Source of the DNA: Pantoea vagans
Lineage (GTDB): Bacteria; Pseudomonadota; Gammaproteobacteria; Enterobacterales; Enterobacteriaceae
Direction of reading: 5' to 3'
Assembly: GCF_001506165.1 (NCBI RefSeq)
Contig: NZ_CP011427.1
Span: 558,001 to 622,000 of the forward strand
Length of the DNA stretch: 64,000 bases
In this document: one piece after another, positions 55,620-63,646 of the stretch
How the letters are laid out: the number at the start of each line of letters is the position of its first letter
How positions within the stretch are numbered: the stretch's first letter is position 1
Program-made: the position numbers and the translations under genes
Notes under the pieces: generated by a model
Told to the model about the DNA's origin: nothing
Seen by the model: only the letters and a program-made list of their open reading frames with translations
The model's database searches: none

Positions 55620-56794
55620 ATGTTTTTCATTCTTGACAGTTCAGCAGTTTTTTTATTTATATCTAACTCTAAGAAATTCATTAGTGATTTCTGGAACGCT
55701 GAATTTCCTTTATTCAATCTGCATGCTTCTCTGAAATGTTGTTCAGCACGAATTGTTTCATCGAGATCAATGAATATCTGGGCCAATGTATGATGAGCAT
55801 GAGCTGAAAATGGATTAATTTCAACAGACCTTAAAAGTAACTTTTTTGCTTGGTATGTTTGACCTTGTCTTCTTAAGTTTGCCCCCAATTTCGCTAAAGC
55901 TTCACTCTGAAAATTACACAGTTTTATGGACTGCAACCAAGCTTCATTGGCATCATAAGTCTTTCCATTTTTTTGGTAAGCTTCTCCTAGCTTTGATAAC
56001 AAAACAGGATTTAACTTGAATTTATCATTTATATTTATAAGGAAATCGAGCCAAGCTTTGTGATTCCCTGAATTTTTAATTAACATGGCATTATATAATT
56101 CAAATGCTAACTTCTCATTTCCTTTTCTTTTTAAATTGTATATTCTATGACTTCGGATGTTAACTTTAAGGGTGTTTGCGAACTCGAGGATTAGCTCACC
56201 AACCTTTCCGTCAATGTCATACAATTGCACCCCTGGGTGTTCAATTCCTTTGATGAGATACCGTTCTATATTTTCCCCAGATAAAGATAATATGCTAATT
56301 AAATCTATCTCATCACTTTCGCTTGCAAAAAAATAGAATGGTAAACTAGAGTGGTTAATTAGTTCATTTAAATTGCTGTATGCATTCTTGACTTTATTTA
56401 TGCAATATATTTCACTACGGCTACCGGGTAGGCCAATTTCAGATTCAACACCAAAGGCTAAGCATCCATCAGCATTGCCAAGTAGAGCGTACAAAGCGGC
56501 GCCATAAGCACCCATTGACGTTCCGAAAGTTATTACTCGGCCGTTGCCAATGGTTCTCGCATAGGCGACCAATTTTTCAGCGCAATTTTTGGAATCAGCT
56601 GAAATTCCATCAATCCCATTTTGGTACCATCTGTTCCCATCGTCGTTTACAAAAATTATATTTAAATTTGATGAGTTTATTATTTTAAAAGGTTTGAATT
56701 TTCCTTTTGGTGTGTTTACAGATGAAAAAGCAATAACAGTAGGAAGATTTTTGTCACGTGTAATTATTTTAATAAAATCATTTTTTTCTTTCAT
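55616..56794 (-). CDS. Alpha/beta-hydrolase with C-terminal TPR repeats, capsule locus
   Basis: A 392-aa cytoplasmic protein of unknown function. The N-terminal half looks like an alpha/beta hydrolase: nucleophile elbow FGTSMGAYGA (Ser93), with a possible His186 in KGIEHPGVQ and acidic residues in SESDEID near 160. From about residue 205 come TPR-like helical pairs (AWLQSIKLCNFQSEALAKLG; AKKLLLRSVEINPFSAHAHH). No signal peptide. Strongly AT-rich, so probably acquired with the capsule genes. Last gene of the kpsM operon, 14 bp after the beta-helix gene. A role in adding or removing acyl groups on the polymer is possible but not shown. Confidence 0.75.
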   Translation of the reverse strand: MKEKNDFIKIITRDKNLPTVIAFSSVNTPKGKFKPFKIINSSNLNIIFVNDDGNRWYQNGIDGISADSKNCAEKLVAYARTIGNGRVITFGTSMGAYGAALYALLGNADGCLAFGVESEIGLPGSRSEIYCINKVKNAYSNLNELINHSSLPFYFFASESDEIDLISILSLSGENIERYLIKGIEHPGVQLYDIDGKVGELILEFANTLKVNIRSHRIYNLKRKGNEKLAFELYNAMLIKNSGNHKAWLDFLININDKFKLNPVLLSKLGEAYQKNGKTYDANEAWLQSIKLCNFQSEALAKLGANLRRQGQTYQAKKLLLRSVEINPFSAHAHHTLAQIFIDLDETIRAEQHFREACRLNKGNSAFQKSLMNFLELDINKKTAELSRMKNI

Positions 56795-56808
56795 TTCAAG
56801 ATCTTACT

Positions 56809-58479
56809 CTAAGTAATAGATTTCCAACCATTTTGGTCAGAACCAGAAACTTTCACATATAAAGATGGCGTTCCATTATCCCCTGATCGTAAATACAATG
56901 ACCCTTTAGTTGCACTAATACTCCCTTGAGGGTCATCAGAGCCAGAAATTAGATCGAATCCATCATTGATACGGATCTTTTCTGCTTTTATTTCAAACGC
57001 ATTATCGTTTTCTTGAATGTTTAAACTATTTAATTTTATTTCGTTTATTTTGCTGTCATCTTTTTCGAAAGCTTTTCCTTTAAATGAAGAAACAAGGCTG
57101 TATGAATTTATGTTTATTTTACGTGTGTTGTCAGTCATATAGAACAAAATATCACCTATCTCATTTTGAGCTGTGACTGTATTGCTTAAATTGAATCCTG
57201 TACAGTTTCGAAGAATGATGCCTTCCTCGCAACCCACTCCAATAAAGTTTCCCTCTAAAGTTCCAAGTGAACAAGAGTCAAGATAGTAGGCATACTTTTT
57301 ATTCGGAAATAAACCGCTGCTTTCATCAGGTTGTACTGTATTACCCGATATTTTTAGATCTGATATTCTTTCTAATCTAAAACCGTACCAGTCATCGTTA
57401 GATTTTTTCCATCCTTTACGGTGACGTCGAATTGTGTTGTCATTAAAACTTAAAGAGTTGGCACCTTTGACGTATATTCCATATCTTTGGGAATTAAAAT
57501 TGTTGTGATGAATTTTAGGTTCACCAAATGCTTGTTCTCCAGACCAAATTAAACCATCTAAAGTTCCAATAATGTCATTATCATGCATGCTAAAGAACAC
57601 ACGATTAACAATATTTAGTGCGTTTTTAATTGGGCCGATATTATTGTCATGTATTCTTGCTGATAATACAGCTGCATCAGCATCTAATTCAATACCTACA
57701 TCGCTAAACTGGCCATTCTCAGGTTTCTGGAGATCGTAAGTACCTTGTATACAGTTTTCTGTGATAATCGCCTGAATACAATCTCCTATTCTAAACCATT
57801 TTCGCGCACCATAATCCCATGAAAAACCATAAGCCTTTTCTTTTCTAACGGTACCGTGACAGTAATTCCCTTTAATAAAATAGCGAAGTTGCTTCTCAAA
57901 ATAAAACGAAGATGACTTAGGGCCTAATAGGAAACAGTCAACATTATTACCTTCAACTATTAATTCAATATCCACGACCCCTATGATTCGTCCTGCATCT
58001 GGAGACGATAATGTCATGTCAAACACGACTTTTTCAGACATGTTTTTTGCTGTGATTTTAGTAGAACCTTTCTCCCCCTCTAATAAAAATGGAGAGCTTT
58101 TTATTGTATCTGTAACTAAGTAATTCCCACGGCCTAAATATAATTTTCTATTGTTTGACTGAGAACAATAATTAGCAGCTTTTTGAAAAGCTTTGGTGTT
58201 ATCGGTTCCGCCATTCTCAGGACTATAATCGCCTTTTGCACCAAAAATTTTAATGTTTATGACTTCTTGGTTTAAATCTCTTTGTGTAAGTTCATTACCA
58301 CTTAAATAATCAGAGGAAATTGTGACATTTACGTCGTCTATTTTTTCTTTTATGGGGTCGGCTAATGAATTTGAAGCGGTTTTATTTTTCTCATTGGCAT
58401 ATGCACATGATATTGAGAATAAGCTAAGTATTGTTGATGGCATTAGTTTCTTAAATAGCAATCGTCTCGTCAGCTTCAT
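56809..58479 (-). CDS. Secreted beta-helix (pectate-lyase-3-like) protein with tailspike-like end
   Basis: A 556-aa protein with an N-terminal export signal (basic TRRLLFKK, hydrophobic core, then SCAYA). The region from residue 70 opens with IKIFGAKGDYSPENGGTDN, typical of Pectate_lyase_3 proteins and phage tailspikes. Then come repeated short beta-strand rungs rich in Asn (HDNNIG, HDNDIIG, HHNNFN, NDNTIRR, SGNTVQ). The end, GTPSLYVKVSGSDQNGWK, resembles the terminal motif of phage depolymerase tailspikes. Could be a capsule lyase or modifying enzyme; the catalytic residues cannot be identified. Strong AT bias. Confidence 0.75.
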   Translation of the reverse strand: MKLTRRLLFKKLMPSTILSLFSISCAYANEKNKTASNSLADPIKEKIDDVNVTISSDYLSGNELTQRDLNQEVINIKIFGAKGDYSPENGGTDNTKAFQKAANYCSQSNNRKLYLGRGNYLVTDTIKSSPFLLEGEKGSTKITAKNMSEKVVFDMTLSSPDAGRIIGVVDIELIVEGNNVDCFLLGPKSSSFYFEKQLRYFIKGNYCHGTVRKEKAYGFSWDYGARKWFRIGDCIQAIITENCIQGTYDLQKPENGQFSDVGIELDADAAVLSARIHDNNIGPIKNALNIVNRVFFSMHDNDIIGTLDGLIWSGEQAFGEPKIHHNNFNSQRYGIYVKGANSLSFNDNTIRRHRKGWKKSNDDWYGFRLERISDLKISGNTVQPDESSGLFPNKKYAYYLDSCSLGTLEGNFIGVGCEEGIILRNCTGFNLSNTVTAQNEIGDILFYMTDNTRKININSYSLVSSFKGKAFEKDDSKINEIKLNSLNIQENDNAFEIKAEKIRINDGFDLISGSDDPQGSISATKGSLYLRSGDNGTPSLYVKVSGSDQNGWKSIT

Positions 58480-58525
58480 TAAAACCTCACCATTTTATGA
58501 ATTAAAATTCAGCGATTTGTATCTG

Positions 58526-59191
58526 TTATACACCTTGATCGATTTTATGAAAGTGTATTGCTTGATCAATATCTTCATATAACTGAACAGAAGAATTAGG
58601 GCCTATATAAATAGCATGATCACAATATTTTCGTAAAGAGGATAAACTATGTGATACCATGATGAGTTTTGACGAAATGGTCTTTTCGTGAAAAATTTCT
58701 GAGCATTTTTTTTTGAATGCTGCATCACCAACAGCAGTAACTTCATCAACTAAGTAGTAATCAAAATTAAATGCCATACTCAATCCAAAGCTTAGTCTTG
58801 ATTTCATTCCGGATGAATAAGTTTTTATTGGCATATCAAAATAATTTCCTAGCTCTGAAAATTGCTCAACGTAATTTATTTTTTCTCCAATTTCATTTTC
58901 TTTGCAATATAATCTTGATACAAATTTGACATTATCTCTGCCAGTTAAACTACCTTGAAATCCACCGGATAAACCGACAGGCCACGAAATGGTTTTATTG
59001 GTTTTAATTGAACCAAAATTAGGTAAGTCTATTCCTCCTATAAGACGCATTAGAGTTGATTTTCCTGCTCCATTTCGGCCGATCAATGCTATGCTTTTAC
59101 CCTCAGGGATAACAATATTTAAATCGTTAAATATATAGTGCTTCCCCTTTTTCGTTTTATAAAACTTGGTTAGGTTTTTTATTTCAATCAT
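58526..59191 (-). CDS. kpsT: Capsule export ABC ATPase KpsT
   Basis: ATPase of the KpsMT exporter (221 aa). Starts MIEIKNLTKFYKT, matching E. coli. Walker A GRNGAGKST near residue 38, the family-typical SWPVGLSGGFQGSLTGRDN near 70, signature SSGMKSRL near 126 and Walker B YYLVDEVT near 145. The frame is also open for 15 more codons up to an ATG at 59236, through a G6C10 tract. That ATG lies just after the stop of the upstream gene. Separated from kpsM by a 3.5-kb gene, which is unusual. Confidence 0.95.
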   Translation of the reverse strand: MIEIKNLTKFYKTKKGKHYIFNDLNIVIPEGKSIALIGRNGAGKSTLMRLIGGIDLPNFGSIKTNKTISWPVGLSGGFQGSLTGRDNVKFVSRLYCKENEIGEKINYVEQFSELGNYFDMPIKTYSSGMKSRLSFGLSMAFNFDYYLVDEVTAVGDAAFKKKCSEIFHEKTISSKLIMVSHSLSSLRKYCDHAIYIGPNSSVQLYEDIDQAIHFHKIDQGV

Positions 59192-59214
59192 AGTATTCTC
59201 ATGATGTTTTATTT

Positions 59215-59230
59215 GGGGGGGGGGCCCCCC
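59215..59230. repeat. Homopolymeric G10C6 tract in the kpsT leader
   Basis: Ten G followed directly by six C on the plus strand; the inner 12 bp are a perfect palindrome. It lies 8 bp past the stop of the 1177-aa gene and 24 bp before the kpsT ATG, in DNA that is otherwise very AT-rich. Confidence 0.9.
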
Positions 59231-59237
59231 AGACATT

Positions 59238-62200
59238 TTAAAAGCTTTTACCGAATTTATTCCAGTATAGACTTATCAGTCTGCTTTTTGAGTCTTTAAA
59301 GAATGACTCTCTATTCTTGAAGTATTTATTCTTCTTATTAGTACTCTTAACGAATTTATTCACAAGATAAATCTCAATTGACTCCCGACGCCTTTTTTTT
59401 GATGTGGCGTTGAGTGATGAGCTTTGCGTGCTATTTGGTCTCTTATTGGCCTCGTTACTACTAGGTAATGAATGTTTAAGATTACTATTCAGAATCTTAG
59501 ATTTTTCGCTATTTTTTAACTCAATTTTGCTAACTGGTTTGCCATCTGAATTTTTAATATCTGGACGTCTGCTAAAAACGGCTGTTCCTTCCCTCCAAAT
59601 AAAATCTCCTGGAGATAGCTTGCCAGCTATTATCAAGTTTCTAGGTGGAACAATGTATCTTAGCTTGCTACCAGAGAATGCATCTTCAAATATACACCCT
59701 TCAAAAATCTCAGCATCACGACCACTAGGGTTAATTATGAAATCATTAAATATTTTTGATGCAGTGATTGAGTTGATTAGCAAACTTGAAACATCACTAT
59801 CGTAAGTTGAGCGAAGATCTCTAGCAAAGCTAACGCAAGCATTGTGAATTTTATCCACTATACCTCTTCTTTTATAATCGAAACTATTATTAATAAAAGT
59901 TGGCATGGCATGATTTTCATTTTTTTCTTTGAATGCAATAAATGATGAATCTGAACTGCAGAAAATAGTCTCGTATAAAAAACCATTATGGCAAATAGGG
60001 TCGCTATGTATTTGGCGCTTTACAAACTCACCAGCATAACCCCGCATTGAGCCAGTGCGTTCCAATTGATTTAGAGCAGATTCAAAGGTGATGTAATAAT
60101 ATCCCTTAATATGTTCCGCATCAGTTATTTTTTCTAACGCTGCTTGCATAGTTCCAGCATAGCCTATATCGACTAAACCAATACTATTTTTTTCGGTCAC
60201 CCCTAATTTTACATAGTAGTCTCTTAAGTGTTCGCGTTCTTTTTTTGCTGCAGCGATAATTTCATTTGAAATATCATATGAAAGTTCTCTTAGCTGCTCT
60301 CTATTTAGGTGGGATATTTGTTGATCGAACGAATTAAATCCATGCTTATGAATTAATTCAACATCAGTTGAGAATATGTCAAACCCAAATTTCCCAGAGA
60401 AAAACTCATTCAACTTACAGTTTGATATTGCAGAATCAATAAGCTCTGAAATATCACCTTTATGGAAAATAGAAGCGACTCTGGCAGACCTTCGTGAACT
60501 CAATGCATATTTAATTTCAGGCCAGCCATCTTCGATTGGGAATAAAACATTCGCCATCCGATATAAGACTTGAGCATCTCTCGACAAGAAAAGTAATTGA
60601 TCAACACCATCTCTTTTAGCTTGAGTCATAATCCATTGTAAAAAGCCAAACATTAGAGGAGCGATGGCAATATAGCCTAACTTGTAAGCATCACCTCCGA
60701 CATGAGTGTTTGATGGTATTAACGAAGTGGGGTCATCAAAATACTTCTTCTGAATTAGTCCATATATTGCCGATTCAGCTAAAGAACGTGTTTTTCTGTC
60801 AGGCTTAATTAAATTAAAAAGCTTTTCATTTGTTTCAATGTTTCTAAAGGCACTTTTTATATGAAATGTTTGAATTCCTTTAGATGCTGGTATTTTAATA
60901 TCACCATGGGTGTTATCACCAACGTGCAACCATTTTTTATGGTCTACATTTTCTAGATTTGAAACATAATCAAATAGATCCCCTTCATGCTTTCTCAAGC
61001 CGATGTCGGAGGACAGGTATAATTTAATGCTCGGATAGTTACTTTTATGAAGTATCTTGGATATTGTCTCATTATCAAGATACATGTCGCTTATTAATAT
61101 TATTTTAGCATTAGTTTTACATGCAGCGTCAAAGAGTTTTCTACCCGCCAATCTTGAGTCAAGACTTTTTAATTCTTCACTTATTTCTAATTCCTTCACA
61201 GCGAATGTTTGTTCTTTCGATATACCTGATCGCCTCTCAATTTCAGCATATATTTCCTGCAATGTTATTTCTTGCATGCCACCAGATAATTTTTCTCGCA
61301 AGTAACGTTCAGATGATTGTCGAATAGTGCAAAAATTACTTATTTTTCCAAAGGTTAATTTTTCTACCTTTCTCTCTATTAAGCTAAATATATGAGCAGG
61401 TTGTTCAACCTTTCTATCAACCAATGTATCAAAAATGTCAAATGAAATAAGGTTTGGCTTTAATTCTGATATTTTTGATTTAAATTTTTCGACTAAAGTA
61501 CTTGTGCTTTTAATTGTAAACTTTTGTCTGATAATACTTTCAGCTATATCTTTTTTTATAGCATTGCGGAAATGATTGTTATAATCCTCATCTAAATCAT
61601 AAAAGCTATAGTTATTATTTTTTGTTTTTATTTTTTCTAATAGCTTTATAAGGAAGTCTGAACTTTCAAAAAGCAAAGAAACTAAAGGTTGGTGAGATGA
61701 TAATAGCCATTTTAAAAACAAATCAGTTTCTACTTCTTTTTTGTTTTCAATACCTTTGGCATAGTTAGTCAACGATTTGTAATCGCTGTGAGAATTCAAA
61801 TAGTTGTTACAAATAGAAATTAGTGGCTTATTCCATAATAGAGCTTGAATTCCTATTGAAGATGATACGGTCACAACCGCGTCGACAGAAGAGATCAAAT
61901 ATTGGCTAGAGTTATCAATTAAACTAAAACTTTCAGACCAAATAAGATTAGGATAAATGTTTTTATAATCTTGATAGTTTTCTTCATTAATGACTTCTTC
62001 TGCAGTGCTCCCGGTTTTATACTGAGTTACAATAACACCTATATTGGTCGGTGTATTACTTAAGACATCAATCATTAAGTCAAGTTGATTTTTATAATTA
62101 GTCTCACTAAGGAATGAATATTGATCTGTAATTTGAAGCGGAAGTAAAATTAATTTTTCAAATTCAGATTCTGGATCTAATTCACAGCGTTCAAAGGGAT

Positions 62201-62771
62201 TATGTTCTTCAATGAAGCTTAACAAATCATTTCTAATGTAGCCCAGTAGCTCTGCAGATTTTGGGTTTGCTTTATAATTCGAAATGTCAGAGTTAATTTT
62301 ACCTTTATTGAATAGTCCTTCACTATCAAATGTTAATAGTTCTGGGAATGGCACTCTGCTTAAAAAACCGGGCATTTGATGAACGAGAAGGGTATTAGGA
62401 TAATCGTGTTTTAAAAAATCAATGGGTGTTTCCCATGAAATGATACAGTCTAAATCTAGTGGGATTTTATCTCTCAATAATTTTTTTAATTCAAGTTCTG
62501 TTTCAAAGCAATTCTCATAAAGATTTTTTTCAACATTAACATTTTTTAGATTAGAGTTGGATATATCACACTGCTTGATTGGAATTATTGTTGCGAAAGG
62601 TACTTGTTCTTCAGCCAACTTTTGGCTGTATTCATTTGTGAGTATATATATATCACAATTGTTTGCGTAAAGCTTAGCCGCTTGTTTAGCAATTTTCTTT
62701 TTAATAGCACCATCATAAAATGCTGGGTTGCCTCTGACAAAAAATGGATTTATATAGAAAAGTATTTTCAT
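59238..62771 (-). CDS. Capsule-synthesis glycosyltransferase-like/HAD hydrolase fusion
   Basis: A 1177-aa protein, likely the main capsule-specific enzyme. Residues 1-390 resemble capsule polysaccharide biosynthesis proteins: SVDAVVTVSSSIGIQALLWN near 295 is the motif seen as INSTAGISALIHNKP in KpsS. A HAD-family region follows: motif I SFDIFDTL (444-450), motif II LISDMYL near 560, the Lys in GLRKHEGDLF near 594, and motif III VGDNTHGD near 618, like the predicted HAD hydrolases of COG5610. A large C-terminal part (about 660-1060) includes FLSRDAQVLYRMA, and the Ser/Lys-rich tail is basic. The substrate is unknown. Lies between kpsM (22-bp gap) and kpsT. Confidence 0.75.
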   Translation of the reverse strand: MKILFYINPFFVRGNPAFYDGAIKKKIAKQAAKLYANNCDIYILTNEYSQKLAEEQVPFATIIPIKQCDISNSNLKNVNVEKNLYENCFETELELKKLLRDKIPLDLDCIISWETPIDFLKHDYPNTLLVHQMPGFLSRVPFPELLTFDSEGLFNKGKINSDISNYKANPKSAELLGYIRNDLLSFIEEHNPFERCELDPESEFEKLILLPLQITDQYSFLSETNYKNQLDLMIDVLSNTPTNIGVIVTQYKTGSTAEEVINEENYQDYKNIYPNLIWSESFSLIDNSSQYLISSVDAVVTVSSSIGIQALLWNKPLISICNNYLNSHSDYKSLTNYAKGIENKKEVETDLFLKWLLSSHQPLVSLLFESSDFLIKLLEKIKTKNNNYSFYDLDEDYNNHFRNAIKKDIAESIIRQKFTIKSTSTLVEKFKSKISELKPNLISFDIFDTLVDRKVEQPAHIFSLIERKVEKLTFGKISNFCTIRQSSERYLREKLSGGMQEITLQEIYAEIERRSGISKEQTFAVKELEISEELKSLDSRLAGRKLFDAACKTNAKIILISDMYLDNETISKILHKSNYPSIKLYLSSDIGLRKHEGDLFDYVSNLENVDHKKWLHVGDNTHGDIKIPASKGIQTFHIKSAFRNIETNEKLFNLIKPDRKTRSLAESAIYGLIQKKYFDDPTSLIPSNTHVGGDAYKLGYIAIAPLMFGFLQWIMTQAKRDGVDQLLFLSRDAQVLYRMANVLFPIEDGWPEIKYALSSRRSARVASIFHKGDISELIDSAISNCKLNEFFSGKFGFDIFSTDVELIHKHGFNSFDQQISHLNREQLRELSYDISNEIIAAAKKEREHLRDYYVKLGVTEKNSIGLVDIGYAGTMQAALEKITDAEHIKGYYYITFESALNQLERTGSMRGYAGEFVKRQIHSDPICHNGFLYETIFCSSDSSFIAFKEKNENHAMPTFINNSFDYKRRGIVDKIHNACVSFARDLRSTYDSDVSSLLINSITASKIFNDFIINPSGRDAEIFEGCIFEDAFSGSKLRYIVPPRNLIIAGKLSPGDFIWREGTAVFSRRPDIKNSDGKPVSKIELKNSEKSKILNSNLKHSLPSSNEANKRPNSTQSSSLNATSKKRRRESIEIYLVNKFVKSTNKKNKYFKNRESFFKDSKSRLISLYWNKFGKSF

Positions 62772-62793
62772 TTTTATCTCTTTGTTTTGTTAG

Positions 62794-63573
62794 TTACTTG
62801 CTCATAAGCATTTTTTTCTCATTAACGCGATACATCGTTAGGCTGAGAAATAATATAGCTAATGTGCAAAATGCTAGATAATTTAAGCTTATCCCTTCGC
62901 TGATATAACCGGGCATTACAGATTCCCTGCTTAGCTCAACCACATGGACAATGGGGTTCCATAAAAAATAGGGCCAATATTCTCGTGGAATAGTATGCAA
63001 TGGATACATTATGCATGATAAGAAATACAATGGCTTTAATATAATTGGCAGGAACTTTTGTGTTTCCTTATATTCATTTCCTATCACCATAAATATAATA
63101 CCGATGCTGCTTGAGTATATTATCAAAAGCATCCATGAGGATATTAATTGTAATAGATTGGTTATTGAGAAATATTCCCCGGCAATGCTAACTGAAAGCA
63201 TTAAAATCGCATATACAAATATGTAAATTAGAGATTCGAGAGTTGCTCTTGCAATTATCGTATCAATAGGTTTTACGGGACGGTAATTAAATAGCCCCTG
63301 ATTTGCCTCAATTGCTCCCACTGAGCGATTACTGATATTACTGAAAATAAAGTAAGGGATAATTCCATTTAGCAAAAAAACCGGAAATGATATGTCAGGC
63401 ATTGTGCGATGCATAATAAAACCGAAGATACCTAACAAAACTAATAAATGCGCAGCAGGTTCCAATATCGCCCAAAAATAACCCAGCCGATATTTTCCAA
63501 ATCGTGTTCGTATTTCGCGTAGAAAAAGTGCCTTAACGGCAGCTTGCTGGACTTCAAATCCACTTCTGGCCAT
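62794..63573 (-). CDS. kpsM: Capsule export ABC permease KpsM
   Basis: Membrane component of the group 2 capsule exporter. 259 aa with six predicted helices, very close to E. coli KpsM: ARSGFEVQ at the start, FLREIRTRFGKYRLGYFWA near residue 17, FNYRPVKPIDTIIARA near 95, and VELSRESVMPGYISEG near 215. First gene of the operon, with a JUMPStart/ops element ending 35 bp before the ATG. The two-gene kpsMT unit of E. coli is interrupted here. Confidence 0.96.
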   Translation of the reverse strand: MARSGFEVQQAAVKALFLREIRTRFGKYRLGYFWAILEPAAHLLVLLGIFGFIMHRTMPDISFPVFLLNGIIPYFIFSNISNRSVGAIEANQGLFNYRPVKPIDTIIARATLESLIYIFVYAILMLSVSIAGEYFSITNLLQLISSWMLLIIYSSSIGIIFMVIGNEYKETQKFLPIILKPLYFLSCIMYPLHTIPREYWPYFLWNPIVHVVELSRESVMPGYISEGISLNYLAFCTLAILFLSLTMYRVNEKKMLMSK

Positions 63574-63608
63574 TTCAAAAACTCATTATCGTTGGGTTGA
63601 ATTTGTGC

Positions 63609-63646
63609 ACGCTACCGCCCTTGGCTCAATAGCTACCAATGCACTG
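63609..63646 (-). promoter_or_regulatory. JUMPStart element with exact ops sequence
   Basis: On the minus strand the 38 bp start CAGTGCATTGGTAGCTATTG and end in GGCGGTAGCGT, a perfect ops element. This is the hallmark leader of long polysaccharide operons. RfaH is recruited at ops to the paused polymerase and prevents early termination. It lies upstream of kpsM, as in E. coli group 2 loci. Confidence 0.93.

Noticed and set aside
58395..58479. Twin-arginine signal on the beta-helix protein
   Set aside because: TRRLLFKK lacks the full Tat consensus (no S/T-RRxFLK); an ordinary Sec or lipoprotein-like signal fits as well.
59215..59230. G10C6 tract as a sequencing or assembly artefact
   Set aside because: Not excluded: such tracts are prone to miscounts. 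Kept as a finding because both surrounding genes are intact and the position fits a contingency locus.
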